A stretch of 64,000 bases of DNA from Enterocloster bolteae (lineage in GTDB: Bacteria > Bacillota > Clostridia > Lachnospirales > Lachnospiraceae): the NCBI RefSeq assembly GCF_002234575.2, contig NZ_CP022464.2:3224001-3288000 (forward strand), written 5' to 3'. Each line of letters starts with the position of its first letter. Within the stretch, counting starts at the first letter, position 1. Below, piece by piece: positions 7,089 through 16,194 of the stretch. The notes under the pieces were generated by a model. It had not been told where the DNA came from and ran no database searches. It saw only the letters and a program-made list of their open reading frames with translations. A program made the position numbers and the translations under genes.

Positions 7089-8984
7089 TCATTCCAGAAT
7101 ACGCAAGTAACTCTCCCAGTTACTTGTCACGGTTCCCACTTCCACATTATTGGAATTGCCTGTGGTCTCCTGGATACAGAGCATATTCCCCTCTGCTGTC
7201 CAGCCCAGGAATATTACCACATGGGCCATGGGATTAAACCGGATACAGATGTCTCCCGGCAGCAGTTCATCCCTGGCTACCGGTGAACCGCAGCCCAAAA
7301 GTGTACCGGTACTCTGGGCCCCCAGCCCTTTTCCGGTGACCGACCAGTATACCCAGTTGATCCAGCCGGAACAATCCAGTCCCTTTAAAAGCCTGCCGTC
7401 CTCATCCGGGACAGTCAGTGAGCCGAAGCCATTTCCGGTATAACCAGGTGCTGATGGTTTGCCTCCCCAGTAGTAAGGAATCTTACCTACCGATGTAAGG
7501 GCATACCGCACGAAATCTTTACGCTGCCGGCTGGCGTCTTCCGGAACCAGACTCATGTATAATTCAATCTCCTGGGAATTCAAAAGTCCTTTTACCGGAT
7601 AGTCAACTGTATAAAGACCATATTCCTGGGACCAATCCTGGGCCAGCAGCGCGCCTGCCATGTTTCTGGTATCCGCATTCCAGCCTGTCCAGCCGGAAGC
7701 CTTGACAGCTTCCAGTGTATCTGCTGCCTGGAATAGACTGTCTGCCTCGGCAGTGCCTTTGACCACGGCCAGTACCGTACAGTCCACATGGCCCGGACAG
7801 GTCTGGGAGCCGTCTGCCGGACCTGTATCAGAATCCCCGGATCCGACGGATGACGCATCAGAAAAACTGGCCACGGCTGCTGTCTCAGCTTCTGCTGCAC
7901 TGGCTGCCATTGAGCTAACTGGTTCTCCACCAGCTGCTCCTGACTCAACTGCTTCCGTCCCAGCGGCTGCTGTTCCAACGGTTTCTGCGCCAGCTACTGC
8001 TTCAACTGCTTCAGCACCAGTTGTTTCCGACCCAGCTACTGCTGCTTCAACTGCTTCAGCACCAGCTATTTGCGACCCAGCTACTACTGCGCCAGCTGTT
8101 TCACCTCCAGCTGCTTCCGACCCAGCTACTGCTGCCCCAACTGCTTCAGCTCCAGCTGCTTCCGACCCAGCTATTACTGCGTCAGCTGGTTCAACACCAG
8201 CTGTTTGTGCTCCAGCTGCTTCCGTCCCGAATTCCTCCGCGTCCCTTTGCCCGTCTGCTGCTTCGTCCAGGCAGCTGCCGTCACAATAATAAATTCCGCC
8301 TATGCGCACAGAGTACTTGTGTGAAGCGTTCCACAGCTTGTCCGCACAGTCCTCCATTGTTTTCATATCTTTAAGTATGCCGAAGTAATGCAGGGTATTG
8401 ATAATAGAAATGATTTCCCTTGCGTTAGAAGTGCTTCCGGTTTCCTGTTGTTCGCTGTTTACAAAGTGCACGGATATGTTCCGGAACTCCGGTATGATGC
8501 CGGATGGTGAAGTGACGGCTGTCTCCGGAAGTCCCAGCAGGGCTGCAAGCTGCTGGGGCGTATAATTGTACAGGTCATATAGACCCGATATCCACGACGC
8601 GTCCTTTAAAGCCAGCAGATCATAGAGCCGGCCCGCATAGCTGTCAGCCGGATCCGTGGAATCTGCCCCATCCTCATAGAGATAGGCCAGGTTAAGTACC
8701 TGGGAATCCATCATGTCCGCATTGGAAGGAGTTGCATCCCGGCAGGCCGCACCTGGCGGAAAGAGAAAGGAAGGCGAACCCGGAGCCAGATCTATGTATT
8801 GTGAGGTGGTTTCTACGGCCCCTCCCTCAGAGCGGCCGGCAGCGGGAGCATTCAGTCTCCCGCTGTAACGCCCCGCCATATAGGACATTGCGCAGGCGCA
8901 CACTACAGTCACGGCCAGGGCCGAACACTGCAGAATCTCTCGTTTGTATTTTTTTATCACCTGTATGTAATCGCTTTTTTTCAT
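7089..8984 (-). CDS. Membrane-anchored NlpC/P60 cysteine peptidase with Ala/Gly-rich repeats
   Basis: A cell-wall hydrolase of 631 residues. A signal-anchor helix near residues 20-37 is followed by a unique region, an Ala/Gly/Glu repeat block (about 262-360) and a C-terminal NlpC/P60 domain with the catalytic Cys in GLDCSGW and the His in AHVVIFLGW. Such enzymes cut peptide bonds in peptidoglycan stems. The ATG at 8984 (MKKSDY) has AGGA 8-10 bp upstream and is preferred to the ATG at 9008, which lacks a ribosome site. A TATAAT at 9034-9039 with a weak -35 is the likely promoter. The repeat is probably a flexible wall-spanning linker. Confidence 0.88.
   Translation of the reverse strand: MKKSDYIQVIKKYKREILQCSALAVTVVCACAMSYMAGRYSGRLNAPAAGRSEGGAVETTSQYIDLAPGSPSFLFPPGAACRDATPSNADMMDSQVLNLAYLYEDGADSTDPADSYAGRLYDLLALKDASWISGLYDLYNYTPQQLAALLGLPETAVTSPSGIIPEFRNISVHFVNSEQQETGSTSNAREIISIINTLHYFGILKDMKTMEDCADKLWNASHKYSVRIGGIYYCDGSCLDEAADGQRDAEEFGTEAAGAQTAGVEPADAVIAGSEAAGAEAVGAAVAGSEAAGGETAGAVVAGSQIAGAEAVEAAVAGSETTGAEAVEAVAGAETVGTAAAGTEAVESGAAGGEPVSSMAASAAEAETAAVASFSDASSVGSGDSDTGPADGSQTCPGHVDCTVLAVVKGTAEADSLFQAADTLEAVKASGWTGWNADTRNMAGALLAQDWSQEYGLYTVDYPVKGLLNSQEIELYMSLVPEDASRQRKDFVRYALTSVGKIPYYWGGKPSAPGYTGNGFGSLTVPDEDGRLLKGLDCSGWINWVYWSVTGKGLGAQSTGTLLGCGSPVARDELLPGDICIRFNPMAHVVIFLGWTAEGNMLCIQETTGNSNNVEVGTVTSNWESYLRILE
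7931..8171 (-). repeat. 45-bp in-frame tandem repeats in the NlpC/P60 gene
   Basis: About five degenerate 15-residue units of the pattern AGSEAAGAEAVGAAV. All are multiples of three, so the frame is kept and copy-number change would only alter linker length. Confidence 0.8.
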
Positions 8985-9148
8985 GTTGTGCGTCCTGTTG
9001 TGATTCATAAATCATATAATTGCACCGCCCCTCATTATATCACACAGGCAGGTGAATGAATAGAACAAAAGTCTTAAAGAATCTTTAAAATCGCGCATAA
9101 AACAGGGATTATGCCGGGCACCGGCAGGGCGGCTCACCCAAAATATGG

Positions 9149-9177
9149 TTGACGCATAAAATAGAGTGAGCTATAAT
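9149..9177 (+). promoter_or_regulatory. Promoter of the glmS ribozyme-glmS transcript
   Basis: TTGACG (9149-9154), 17-bp spacer and TATAAT (9172-9177), a near-consensus sigma-A promoter. Start is expected near 9184, about 40 nt before the ribozyme cleavage site. Confidence 0.8.
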
Positions 9178-9214
9178 ATTCACAATCTGTCACAGGAGGG
9201 ACAGAGACACATAG

Positions 9215-9402
9215 CAAAGCTAAGCGCCATGCACCTTTTAGCGGGTACGTGAACAGCAGGAACGTCTGCTGCCGTTTATAAGGTTAACGAGGTGGAGAGA
9301 GAATCGAGAAATTCGGCGGGTGCTCTCCCATGCTGTCCGGGCGTGTTGCATACTGGAAAATATGCGGGTAACTGCAAAACAAAGCCAGTGTGACCGGATG
9401 TA
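9215..9402 (+). ncRNA. glmS ribozyme (glucosamine-6-phosphate riboswitch)
   Basis: Self-cleaving leader RNA of glmS. Recognised by the AAGCGCC cleavage site (cut expected between A9223 and G9224) and the conserved core ACGAGGTGGAG followed by ATCGAGAAATTCGGCGGGTGC and CTCTCC that form the P2/P2.1 double pseudoknot, then the P3-P4 region. Glucosamine-6-phosphate acts as the cofactor for cleavage; the shortened mRNA is degraded, which represses glmS. The 3' boundary is approximate. Confidence 0.93.
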
Positions 9403-9451
9403 TGATATCAGTAAAATGGATAAAAAATGGAATGCTGAAAACTGCCTGTAT

Positions 9452-9482
9452 AAGACAGCTTAGTTTTTTGCTGTCTTTTTCA
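9452..9482 (+). terminator. Terminator-like hairpin between ribozyme and glmS
   Basis: AAGACAGC (9452-9459) and GCTGTCTT (9470-9477) form an 8-bp stem followed by a T-run, 57 bp before the glmS start. It lies downstream of the ribozyme in the same leader, so it could attenuate transcription or protect an RNA 3' end. Confidence 0.6.
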
Positions 9483-9538
9483 GGAACAACAATTGCAGTT
9501 AAAATAACTGTAACTAACAAAGAAAGGCAGAACAAATT

Positions 9539-11365
9539 ATGTGTGGAATAATTGGATATACAGGCCCTTTGGAGGCCAAGGATGTATTGTTAAAGGGACT
9601 CGCAGGACTGGAATACAGAGGATATGACAGCGCCGGTATTGCTTACTTCAACCAGGATTCCCAGGTCAGGAGCATTAAAAAGGTGGGCAAGGTAGCCGCC
9701 CTTAGGGAATGTGTAAAATCAACCTGCGAGATATCCCACTGCGGAATCGGCCATACCCGCTGGGCCACTCACGGAGGTGTAACGGACGCCAATGCCCATC
9801 CCCACAGCTTCGGACAGGTAACCCTGATTCACAATGGAATCATCGAAAATTACCGCCAGCTAACGCAGGAATATGGCTTGGAAGGCCGTCTTGCCTCCCA
9901 GACTGACAGCGAGGTAGCTGCGGCTGTTCTGGATTCTGCTTACAGGGGATGCGGCCAGGATCCGCTGAAGGCTATCGCAGCCTTTACAGGTATGCTTGAA
10001 GGCTCCTATGGTTTTTGTATCCTTTTTGCGGACCGTCCCGGTGAGATATATGCCGTAAGGAAGGTAAGCCCCCTTGTTGCTTCCTACACCCACTCAGGAG
10101 CGCTTGTAGCCTCGGATCTTACGGCCCTGATTTCTTATACCAGGGAGTATTTTGTGGTCCCGGAGGGCTGTATTGTGCGCCTGACGCCATACAAAGTCCG
10201 TGTATATGATATGGACTTTAACCGTGTGGAGCCGGAAACACTGGAGGTCAGCTGGAACATGGACGCGGCCATGAAGAACGGATACCCCCACTTCATGCTC
10301 AAGGAAATCCACGAACAGCCGGAAGCCCTTAAAAATACCATTCTTCCAAGGATGTTGGACCGTCTGCCGGATTTTAGAGATGACGGTATTCCGGACTCCT
10401 TATTCGCAGAGTGTTCCCAGGTGCGGATTATTGCCTGCGGTACAGCCATGCATGCGGGAATGGTGGCAAAAGCACTGATGGAGCCCATGCTCCGTATACC
10501 CGTCACCGTGTCCATTGCATCTGAATTCCGGTACGAGGATCCGCTGATTGATTCCAGCACCCTGGTCATAGTCATATCACAGTCAGGAGAGACCATTGAC
10601 ACACTGGCCGCCATGAACCTGGCTAAAAGTCTTGGCTCTGTCACCCTCTCCATTGTCAATGTAAAGGGTTCCACCATTGCCAGGGAAAGCGATTACGTAT
10701 TATATACACATGCAGGCCCTGAGATTGCTGTTGCCAGTACAAAGGCTTATTCCGTGCAACTGGCTGCCCTCTACATGATTGGCTGCCGCATGGCTCTGGT
10801 CCGCGGGGCCTTTGGCCAGGATGAGGCACGGGAATTTATGACGGATCTGCTGGATGTCATACCGGCTATGGAAACCGTTATTGGACAGTCTGAATTTATC
10901 CAGTCCTTTGTGCGCCACCTGATTCGTGAGAGAGACACCTTTTTTATTGGAAGAGGCCTGGATTACGCCTTTTCCCTGGAGGGGGCCCTTAAGCTTAAGG
11001 AAATCTCCTATATCCACGCGGAGGCATATGCCGCCGGTGAACTGAAGCACGGAACCATTGCCCTGATTTATGACAATGTGCCTGTCATAGCAATAGCAAC
11101 TCAGGACCATGTATTTGCCAAGACCATTTCCAATATCCGGGAGGTAAAGGCCCGGGGCGCTTACGTCATCCTTCTGGCCAAGAAACAGTCTGTGGTGGAG
11201 GATGGAGTGGCTGATATAGAACTTCGGATACCGGACCTGGAAGACCGCTTCACCGTGTTTCCCATTGCAGTGGCCCTGCAGCTGATTGCCTATTATGCTT
11301 CCATCGGCAAACATCTGGATGTGGATCAGCCCCGCAACCTGGCCAAATCTGTTACGGTGGAGTGA
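9539..11365 (+). CDS. glmS: Glutamine-fructose-6-phosphate aminotransferase (isomerizing)
   Basis: A 608-residue enzyme of full family length. The N-terminal glutaminase domain begins MCGIIGYTG, so Cys2 becomes the N-terminal nucleophile after Met removal; two SIS domains (about 285-600) bind fructose-6-phosphate (CGTAMHAG, SQSGET). It makes glucosamine-6-phosphate, the first committed step to UDP-GlcNAc and peptidoglycan. Monocistronic, with GAAAGGCAG as ribosome site. Control is by the glmS ribozyme immediately upstream, giving product feedback at mRNA level. Confidence 0.97.
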   Translation: MCGIIGYTGPLEAKDVLLKGLAGLEYRGYDSAGIAYFNQDSQVRSIKKVGKVAALRECVKSTCEISHCGIGHTRWATHGGVTDANAHPHSFGQVTLIHNGIIENYRQLTQEYGLEGRLASQTDSEVAAAVLDSAYRGCGQDPLKAIAAFTGMLEGSYGFCILFADRPGEIYAVRKVSPLVASYTHSGALVASDLTALISYTREYFVVPEGCIVRLTPYKVRVYDMDFNRVEPETLEVSWNMDAAMKNGYPHFMLKEIHEQPEALKNTILPRMLDRLPDFRDDGIPDSLFAECSQVRIIACGTAMHAGMVAKALMEPMLRIPVTVSIASEFRYEDPLIDSSTLVIVISQSGETIDTLAAMNLAKSLGSVTLSIVNVKGSTIARESDYVLYTHAGPEIAVASTKAYSVQLAALYMIGCRMALVRGAFGQDEAREFMTDLLDVIPAMETVIGQSEFIQSFVRHLIRERDTFFIGRGLDYAFSLEGALKLKEISYIHAEAYAAGELKHGTIALIYDNVPVIAIATQDHVFAKTISNIREVKARGAYVILLAKKQSVVEDGVADIELRIPDLEDRFTVFPIAVALQLIAYYASIGKHLDVDQPRNLAKSVTVE

Positions 11366-11453
11366 CAGCTCACAGCTCATCTTTTTCTGGAATGGATTCC
11401 TGACATGAATATCCGGAATACAGCATTTTTAGATGTGGTTTAGAGAACTATAC

Positions 11454-11468
11454 GGTATGATACATACC
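11454..11468. promoter_or_regulatory. Short palindrome upstream of a secreted-protein gene
   Basis: GGTATG-ATA-CATACC is centred about 60 bp before the next gene. No convincing promoter is spaced around it. It may be an operator or chance; the rest of the 156-bp gap after glmS shows nothing recognisable. Confidence 0.3.
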
Positions 11469-11521
11469 ATAACGGTTATTCAAAGAATACTGCATCTGAA
11501 AAATAAAAGGAGATACGAGCC

Positions 11522-12067
11522 ATGAAAAGAAAGATTGCTTTACTGCTGATCACAGGGATTTGTCTGGCAAACACCGTGCCTTGCTTTGCGTCCCCGTCAA
11601 TGAAGGTAAGTGTTTCAAGTTCCGAAGAAAATCAATATTCCACGCTTCCTGACGGGGATACCCTGCAAAAGGATGTGGGATTCAGGCCAAAGGCGCCTGC
11701 AAGCCTGGCTGGCGGTTATCTGTTTGGCAGCGGAAATATTACGGAATCATTTGATCTTGATTCAAATGGCGCTCCTGTCAACAAACAGAAAGGTATAAGC
11801 TTTAAATATATAAAAAAGGACAATAATACCTCCAAATCCGTTTCCCTGTCCGCAGAACCAGCGTCAGGCCAGTCCCTTTCAAGCAATGCGTCTGTTATAA
11901 AATATGGGGAGACAGACTTGTATTATAGTACGGCAGAAGCCAATTCCCTGGCCTGGATTGACGGGGACGTACGCTACATTCTTATGGACATCAATAAGAT
12001 TGTGACCAGGGATGAATTGGTGGCCATGGCTGAGGATATGATTGATTTGGGTAAAGATTTACACTGA
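11522..12067 (+). CDS. Secreted protein of unknown function
   Basis: A 181-residue protein with a clear Sec signal peptide (Lys-rich start, hydrophobic core, cleavage near CFA at about residue 23). The mature part is polar and Ser/Asn-rich, with no Cys, no membrane helix and no motif that I recognise; residues 100-181 (SLAWIDGDVRYILMDINKIVTRDELVAMAEDM) look like a compact alpha/beta segment. The ribosome site AAAAGGAG and the signal peptide support the start. Monocistronic, ending in a strong terminator. Function unknown. Confidence 0.8.
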   Translation: MKRKIALLLITGICLANTVPCFASPSMKVSVSSSEENQYSTLPDGDTLQKDVGFRPKAPASLAGGYLFGSGNITESFDLDSNGAPVNKQKGISFKYIKKDNNTSKSVSLSAEPASGQSLSSNASVIKYGETDLYYSTAEANSLAWIDGDVRYILMDINKIVTRDELVAMAEDMIDLGKDLH

Positions 12068-12075
12068 CATCAAAA

Positions 12076-12124
12076 CAGATGCAGCAATACCGGCTTTTGC
12101 CGGCGTTGCTGCATCTGCTGTTTT
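12076..12124 (+). terminator. Intrinsic terminator
   Basis: CAGATGCAGCAA and TTGCTGCATCTG pair around an inner CCGGC/GCCGG stem, then CTGTTTT. It ends the secreted-protein gene and also faces the convergent kinase gene. Confidence 0.85.
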
Positions 12125-12164
12125 AGATGCTTATGTTGACATATCTCCATGCAATTCGATGAAA

Positions 12165-12803
12165 CTACTTCTGTTTCCTCCACGTCTGCTTCACTTTTGC
12201 AAAATTCAGGATGACATCCACTGCGCCCTCCGGTCCTGTGACACTGCTGTTAAGACACAGATCATAGCTGCGCGGGTCGCTCCATTTCTTGTTGGAGTAA
12301 TAATTATAGTAGCTGGCGCGCTGTTTGTCTGTCTTAATCATGATGTCCTTTGCCTTGGACGCGTCTACCTTGTACAGGTCCTGAAGGCGTTTTATCTTGT
12401 CATCGTCGTTGGCTGTGATGAATACGCTGACCACATTGGGGTAGTCCTCCAGGGCGTAATCCGCACACCGTCCAACCATGACGCAGGAGGCCTCTTCCGC
12501 CAGCTTTTTGATGGTGTCAAACTGAGCAAGGAATATCTTATGGTTAATAGGCATATCGGAATATCCCGATGCCGTATAGCCCATGGAATAGGAATCCATA
12601 ACCAGTGAGTAGAGGAAACTGCTGGTGGGCCGTTCATCGTGTTTCTCAAACAGCTCCTCGCAAAGTCCGCTGTGTTTTGCAGCCATGGATAACAATTCCT
12701 TGTCGTAGCACTTAACACCCATCTTTTCTGCCAGTAATTCGCCGATCATCTTGCCGCCGCTGCCACACTGCCTGCCAATGGTGATAATTAGATTATTTGT
12801 CAT
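12165..12803 (-). CDS. Cytidylate-kinase-like nucleotide kinase
   Basis: A 212-residue P-loop kinase of the cytidylate-kinase-like family. The N-terminal IGRQCGSGGKMIGELLA is the characteristic variant Walker A, followed by YDKELL; a lid-like region rich in Lys/Arg is at about 140-170. The ATG at 12803 is chosen because AAAGGGGA precedes it; an in-frame GTG at 12824 lies in the ribosome site itself. This family is common in clostridia beside or instead of the canonical Cmk, and its physiological substrate is not established. Monocistronic. Confidence 0.8.
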   Translation of the reverse strand: MTNNLIITIGRQCGSGGKMIGELLAEKMGVKCYDKELLSMAAKHSGLCEELFEKHDERPTSSFLYSLVMDSYSMGYTASGYSDMPINHKIFLAQFDTIKKLAEEASCVMVGRCADYALEDYPNVVSVFITANDDDKIKRLQDLYKVDASKAKDIMIKTDKQRASYYNYYSNKKWSDPRSYDLCLNSSVTGPEGAVDVILNFAKVKQTWRKQK

Positions 12804-12995
12804 TCTACATTCCCCTTTCTGCACTGTCTGTCCTGTAGGTCATAAGTCATATTTTATCTATTAAGTATTATAACTCAAAAATTCAGAAAAGTATATAGAA
12901 ATGTACAAAAAAGTAAAAAATAGTATTAAGCTTTGCGACAAAAGTGACAACTTGTCTATTAAAGTATGTTTTTACTGCGCTTTTTCATCCTGGTT

Positions 12996-13907
12996 TCAGC
13001 TTAAGGTGCGAAGGAGTTTCTCAAAGTAATCCGGCAGGGGCGCTGAAAATTCCATATATTCTCCGGTCCTGGGGTGAATGAACCCCAGGATGCCGGCATG
13101 AAGTGTCTGTCCGCAGAGACCGCTTATAGGACACCTGGCAGGCCCGTACACAGCATCCCCCAAAAGAGGATGGCGGATACTGGCCATGTGGACGCGAATC
13201 TGATGGGTGCGGCCTGTCTCCAGCCTGCACTCCACATGGGTGTACTGCCTGAAACGGTTCAGAACCCTGTAATGGGTTACTGCATTCTTGCCGTTCTGGT
13301 AATTGATGCTCATTTTCTTGCGCTCCACTGGATGGCGGCCAATGGGCGCGTCCACTGTCCCCTCATCCTCTGCAATGACGCCATGGACAATAGCCTGGTA
13401 CCTGCGGGTGATGGAGTGTTCCTTGAGCTGGGCAGCGATGGAGCTGTGGGCCATATCATTTTTACACGCTATGATGACCCCGGTGGTATCCATGTCGATC
13501 CGGTGCACGATGCCCGGCCGCATGACGCCGTTGATGCCGGACAGCTGGTCCTTGCAATGGTACATGAGGCCGTTTACAAGGGTATGGCTGTAATGTCCGG
13601 CAGCCGGATGGACCACCATTCCTTTAGGCTTGTTGATGAGGATAAGGTCCTGGTCCTCATAGAGAATATCCAGGTCCATGGGCTCTGCGTCGATTTCCGG
13701 CTCCACGGCCTCCGGCACTTCCAGCTCAATCCTGTCGTCTTCCACCACGATATAGCTTGCCTTTATGCCCTGGCCGTTAACCAGGACCTGCCCTGATTTA
13801 AGGAGCTTCTGGATGTAGGAGCGGCTTAAATCAGGGCAGGCTTCGGCAAGGTATTTATCAATACGCACATGGTCCTCCATATCCGTTGGATAAAATTCCT
13901 GTTTCAA
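12996..13907 (-). CDS. RluA/RluD-family 23S rRNA pseudouridine synthase
   Basis: A 303-residue protein with an N-terminal S4 RNA-binding domain (about 14-75, including RSYIQKLLKSGQVLVNG) and an RluA-type catalytic domain with RPGIVHRIDMDTTGV, where the Asp after HRI is the catalytic aspartate. RluD-type enzymes isomerise uridines in helix 69 of 23S rRNA; the exact site here is inferred. It follows lspA by 31 bp, a common clostridial pairing, and is last in aroB-lspA-rluD. Confidence 0.92.
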   Translation of the reverse strand: MKQEFYPTDMEDHVRIDKYLAEACPDLSRSYIQKLLKSGQVLVNGQGIKASYIVVEDDRIELEVPEAVEPEIDAEPMDLDILYEDQDLILINKPKGMVVHPAAGHYSHTLVNGLMYHCKDQLSGINGVMRPGIVHRIDMDTTGVIIACKNDMAHSSIAAQLKEHSITRRYQAIVHGVIAEDEGTVDAPIGRHPVERKKMSINYQNGKNAVTHYRVLNRFRQYTHVECRLETGRTHQIRVHMASIRHPLLGDAVYGPARCPISGLCGQTLHAGILGFIHPRTGEYMEFSAPLPDYFEKLLRTLS

Positions 13908-13938
13908 AGGGGTGTCTCCTCCTGTCTGATGTATGATG

Positions 13939-14448
13939 CTACTGCTTTTTCAATGAGAAACATGCCATGTCCTCGTCCTTATAATAAAACATGATTAAAA
14001 ACACAAGGCAGGCAGCGCCGATGGTTACATAGCAGTCGGCCACATTAAAAATAGGAAAATTAATCAGTTTAAAATACAGGAAATCCACCACATATCCCTG
14101 ACTGACCCGATCAATCATATTGCCCACAGCGCCTGCGCTTATCATCATCAGGCAGACAGCCAGGGGACGGTATTTTCCGTCTGACGGCATCTTATATATG
14201 AGGTAAGCCACGGCTCCCAGCACAAGGACCGCGATGAGAAAGAAGAAAAGCTGCTTTTCCTGCATCATTCCGAAGGCAGCGCCCCTGTTTTCCGAATAAT
14301 AGAATTCAAATACCCCGTTCCAGATGACAAAGGGCTTCTGGCCTTTTAAGGATTGTACCACCAGTCCCTTGGTCCACTGGTCCAGGCCCACAAGGATGGC
14401 GAAACCAATGAGGAAGCTGGCAATCAGGGATTGCTTTTGTTTTGTCAT
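13939..14448 (-). CDS. lspA: Lipoprotein signal peptidase (signal peptidase II)
   Basis: A 169-residue integral membrane aspartyl protease with four predicted helices. The two catalytic Asp are visible in NMIDRV and in FNVADCYVTIG, with the conserved NRGAAFG segment before them. It removes signal peptides from diacylated prolipoproteins. Start overlaps the aroB stop (TAATG), indicating translational coupling; rluD follows. Confidence 0.96.
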   Translation of the reverse strand: MTKQKQSLIASFLIGFAILVGLDQWTKGLVVQSLKGQKPFVIWNGVFEFYYSENRGAAFGMMQEKQLFFFLIAVLVLGAVAYLIYKMPSDGKYRPLAVCLMMISAGAVGNMIDRVSQGYVVDFLYFKLINFPIFNVADCYVTIGAACLVFLIMFYYKDEDMACFSLKKQ

Positions 14449-15542
14449 TATGCCTGTCCTCCTATCACATCAAAACCAGCCCTCATCTCATCAGCCGTAA
14501 CAGTCGTATCCACATACGCCTGTCCAATGGCCTTAAGCAGGACAAAACGGATGACGCCGGCGTCAACCTTTTTATCGCTCTGGGTGGTTTTAAGGACCTG
14601 ATCCCACACAAGACCCGGCGCAGCGTCAGGAATTCCAAAGGAAAGGAAGGTATTTCTGATGTCCGCCATCTCCTCCTCTGTAAGCATGCCTCTGAGCTGG
14701 GAGATACGGGCAGCCCCAATGCAGCCCAGCCCCACGCAGTGGCCGTGGTGCATGGTGAAATTCTCCAGCTTCTCAACCGCATGGCCCAGGGTATGGCCGA
14801 AATTCAAAAGAGCTCTTTCTCCCTGTTCCGTGGGATCCTCTTCCACCACACGCTTCTTAATCATACAGCTCTCATAAACCATGGCCTGGCACAGATCCAG
14901 GTTCCTGGCAGCAATGCCCTCACGGTTGTCCTTCAGCCACTGATAATACTCCCGGTTCTTAATCAGGCCGTGTTTCACCACCTCGCCCATGCCTGAGGAG
15001 AACTGTTCCTCAGGAAGGGTTAAAAGGGTGCGCAGGTTGGCATAAACCAGCCTGGGCATATGAAATGCGCCTACCATGTTTTTATAGGCGTCAAAATCCA
15101 CGCCGGTCTTGCCGCCTATGCTGGAATCCACCTGTGAAAGCAGGGTGGTTGGAATCTGAATAAAGTCAACTCCCCTGAGATAAGTGGCGGCTGCGAAACC
15201 GCATAAATCGCCCACCACGCCGCCGCCCAGGGCAGCCAGCATATCCTTTCTGTCAAAACGCTCCAGAATCAGGTGCTCATACAGGTTTCGCACCGTATCC
15301 AGATGTTTATGTTCCTCCCCGGCCGGGAAGGTAAAAACCGAAACAGACTTGCAGCATCCGGCCAGAACAGCGCGCACCTCCTCCAGATACAGGGGCGCCA
15401 CATTGGAATCCGTCACAATGCAAATTTTGTGTTCCTTAACAGGAAGGCAGGATACTGCCTCCTTTAAACCGTCAAAGGATTGGGTCAGTACGATATCGTA
15501 GATAGCCTTCCCATCCCTGCATACATTTATCCTGTCAGCCAT
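14448..15542 (-). CDS. aroB: 3-dehydroquinate synthase
   Basis: A 364-residue NAD- and metal-dependent enzyme of the shikimate pathway converting DAHP to 3-dehydroquinate. The Gly-rich GGGVVGDLCGFAAATYLRG motif and the metal-binding His in FGHTLGHAVEK and MHHGHCVGLG are present. AGGAGG ribosome site. First gene of an aroB-lspA-rluD operon; no other shikimate gene is nearby. Confidence 0.96.
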   Translation of the reverse strand: MADRINVCRDGKAIYDIVLTQSFDGLKEAVSCLPVKEHKICIVTDSNVAPLYLEEVRAVLAGCCKSVSVFTFPAGEEHKHLDTVRNLYEHLILERFDRKDMLAALGGGVVGDLCGFAAATYLRGVDFIQIPTTLLSQVDSSIGGKTGVDFDAYKNMVGAFHMPRLVYANLRTLLTLPEEQFSSGMGEVVKHGLIKNREYYQWLKDNREGIAARNLDLCQAMVYESCMIKKRVVEEDPTEQGERALLNFGHTLGHAVEKLENFTMHHGHCVGLGCIGAARISQLRGMLTEEEMADIRNTFLSFGIPDAAPGLVWDQVLKTTQSDKKVDAGVIRFVLLKAIGQAYVDTTVTADEMRAGFDVIGGQA

Positions 15543-15573
15543 GCCAGTGTCCTCCTGATTTTATACAACAAAT

Positions 15574-15619
15574 CGGCAGACACACCAGGTCTGCCGCATA
15601 CTTGTCCCCTGTACAGGGG
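15574..15619. terminator. Hairpin pair between sepF and aroB
   Basis: CGGCAGA/TCTGCCG (15574-15596) and the perfect palindrome CCCCTGTACAGGGG (15606-15619). On the minus strand they follow sepF; the first is followed by ATTTGTTG, so termination would be weak. On the plus strand the second is followed by CTTCTTTTT. Confidence 0.45.
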
Positions 15620-15637
15620 CTTCTTTTTCCTTGTCAA

Positions 15638-16147
15638 CTACAAATGGATATTGAGTCCTGAGACATCCATGCCCATGGCGCTGCCTGCGGCCAGGATGTC
15701 CTGGAAATCCCCGGACAGTTCCACGGAATCAGGTGTTGCGATGAAGATATAATTAGATATCTTCTGCAGATTGCCGTTCATGGAATAGGTAGCTCCTGAG
15801 GTGAAATCTATGATTCTCTGAGCCACTTCTGTATGTATACCCTCCATATTCAGTACCACCGCCTTGCCTGCCAGAAGGTAATCACAGATGTCTCTGGAAT
15901 CCTCCATGGATGTGGGTTTAATCATCGTCACTTCCATGCTGCGTCTCATAGGTACTACTTTGGGATTGGATCTTCCTAAAAACCGGGGCTTGTCCTGCTC
16001 CTCTTCTTCATCATATTCCGTATTCTTCTTTGAGAACAGTCCCTTGCGCGGGGCCTCCTCTTCAAAGTCATCGTCCAGGTAGTAATCATCCTCTTCCTCA
16101 TCAGGATTTAATCTCATGGTATCCATTAACTTACCTAACAGACTCAT
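15638..16147 (-). CDS. sepF: Cell division protein SepF
   Basis: A 169-residue protein: an N-terminal amphipathic stretch for membrane binding, an acidic linker (about 17-55) and a C-terminal SepF domain (about 70-155, with SRDICDYLLAGKAVVLNMEG). SepF polymerises, anchors FtsZ to the membrane and aligns protofilaments. It follows yggS by 47 bp. A good GGAGAG ribosome site supports the start. Family length is typical. Confidence 0.95.
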   Translation of the reverse strand: MSLLGKLMDTMRLNPDEEEDDYYLDDDFEEEAPRKGLFSKKNTEYDEEEEQDKPRFLGRSNPKVVPMRRSMEVTMIKPTSMEDSRDICDYLLAGKAVVLNMEGIHTEVAQRIIDFTSGATYSMNGNLQKISNYIFIATPDSVELSGDFQDILAAGSAMGMDVSGLNIHL

Positions 16148-16194
16148 CTTACACTCTCCAATCTCTATATGAAGTGCTTACTGGGGGAAACACC

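Noticed and set aside
7660..8374. Plus-strand Ala/Pro/Ser-rich frames up to 209 codons
   Set aside because: Shadows of the repeat block of the NlpC/P60 gene; no ribosome site.
13074..13796. 240-codon plus-strand frame
   Set aside because: Antisense to rluD; the rluD frame has S4 and catalytic motifs, the antisense frame has none.
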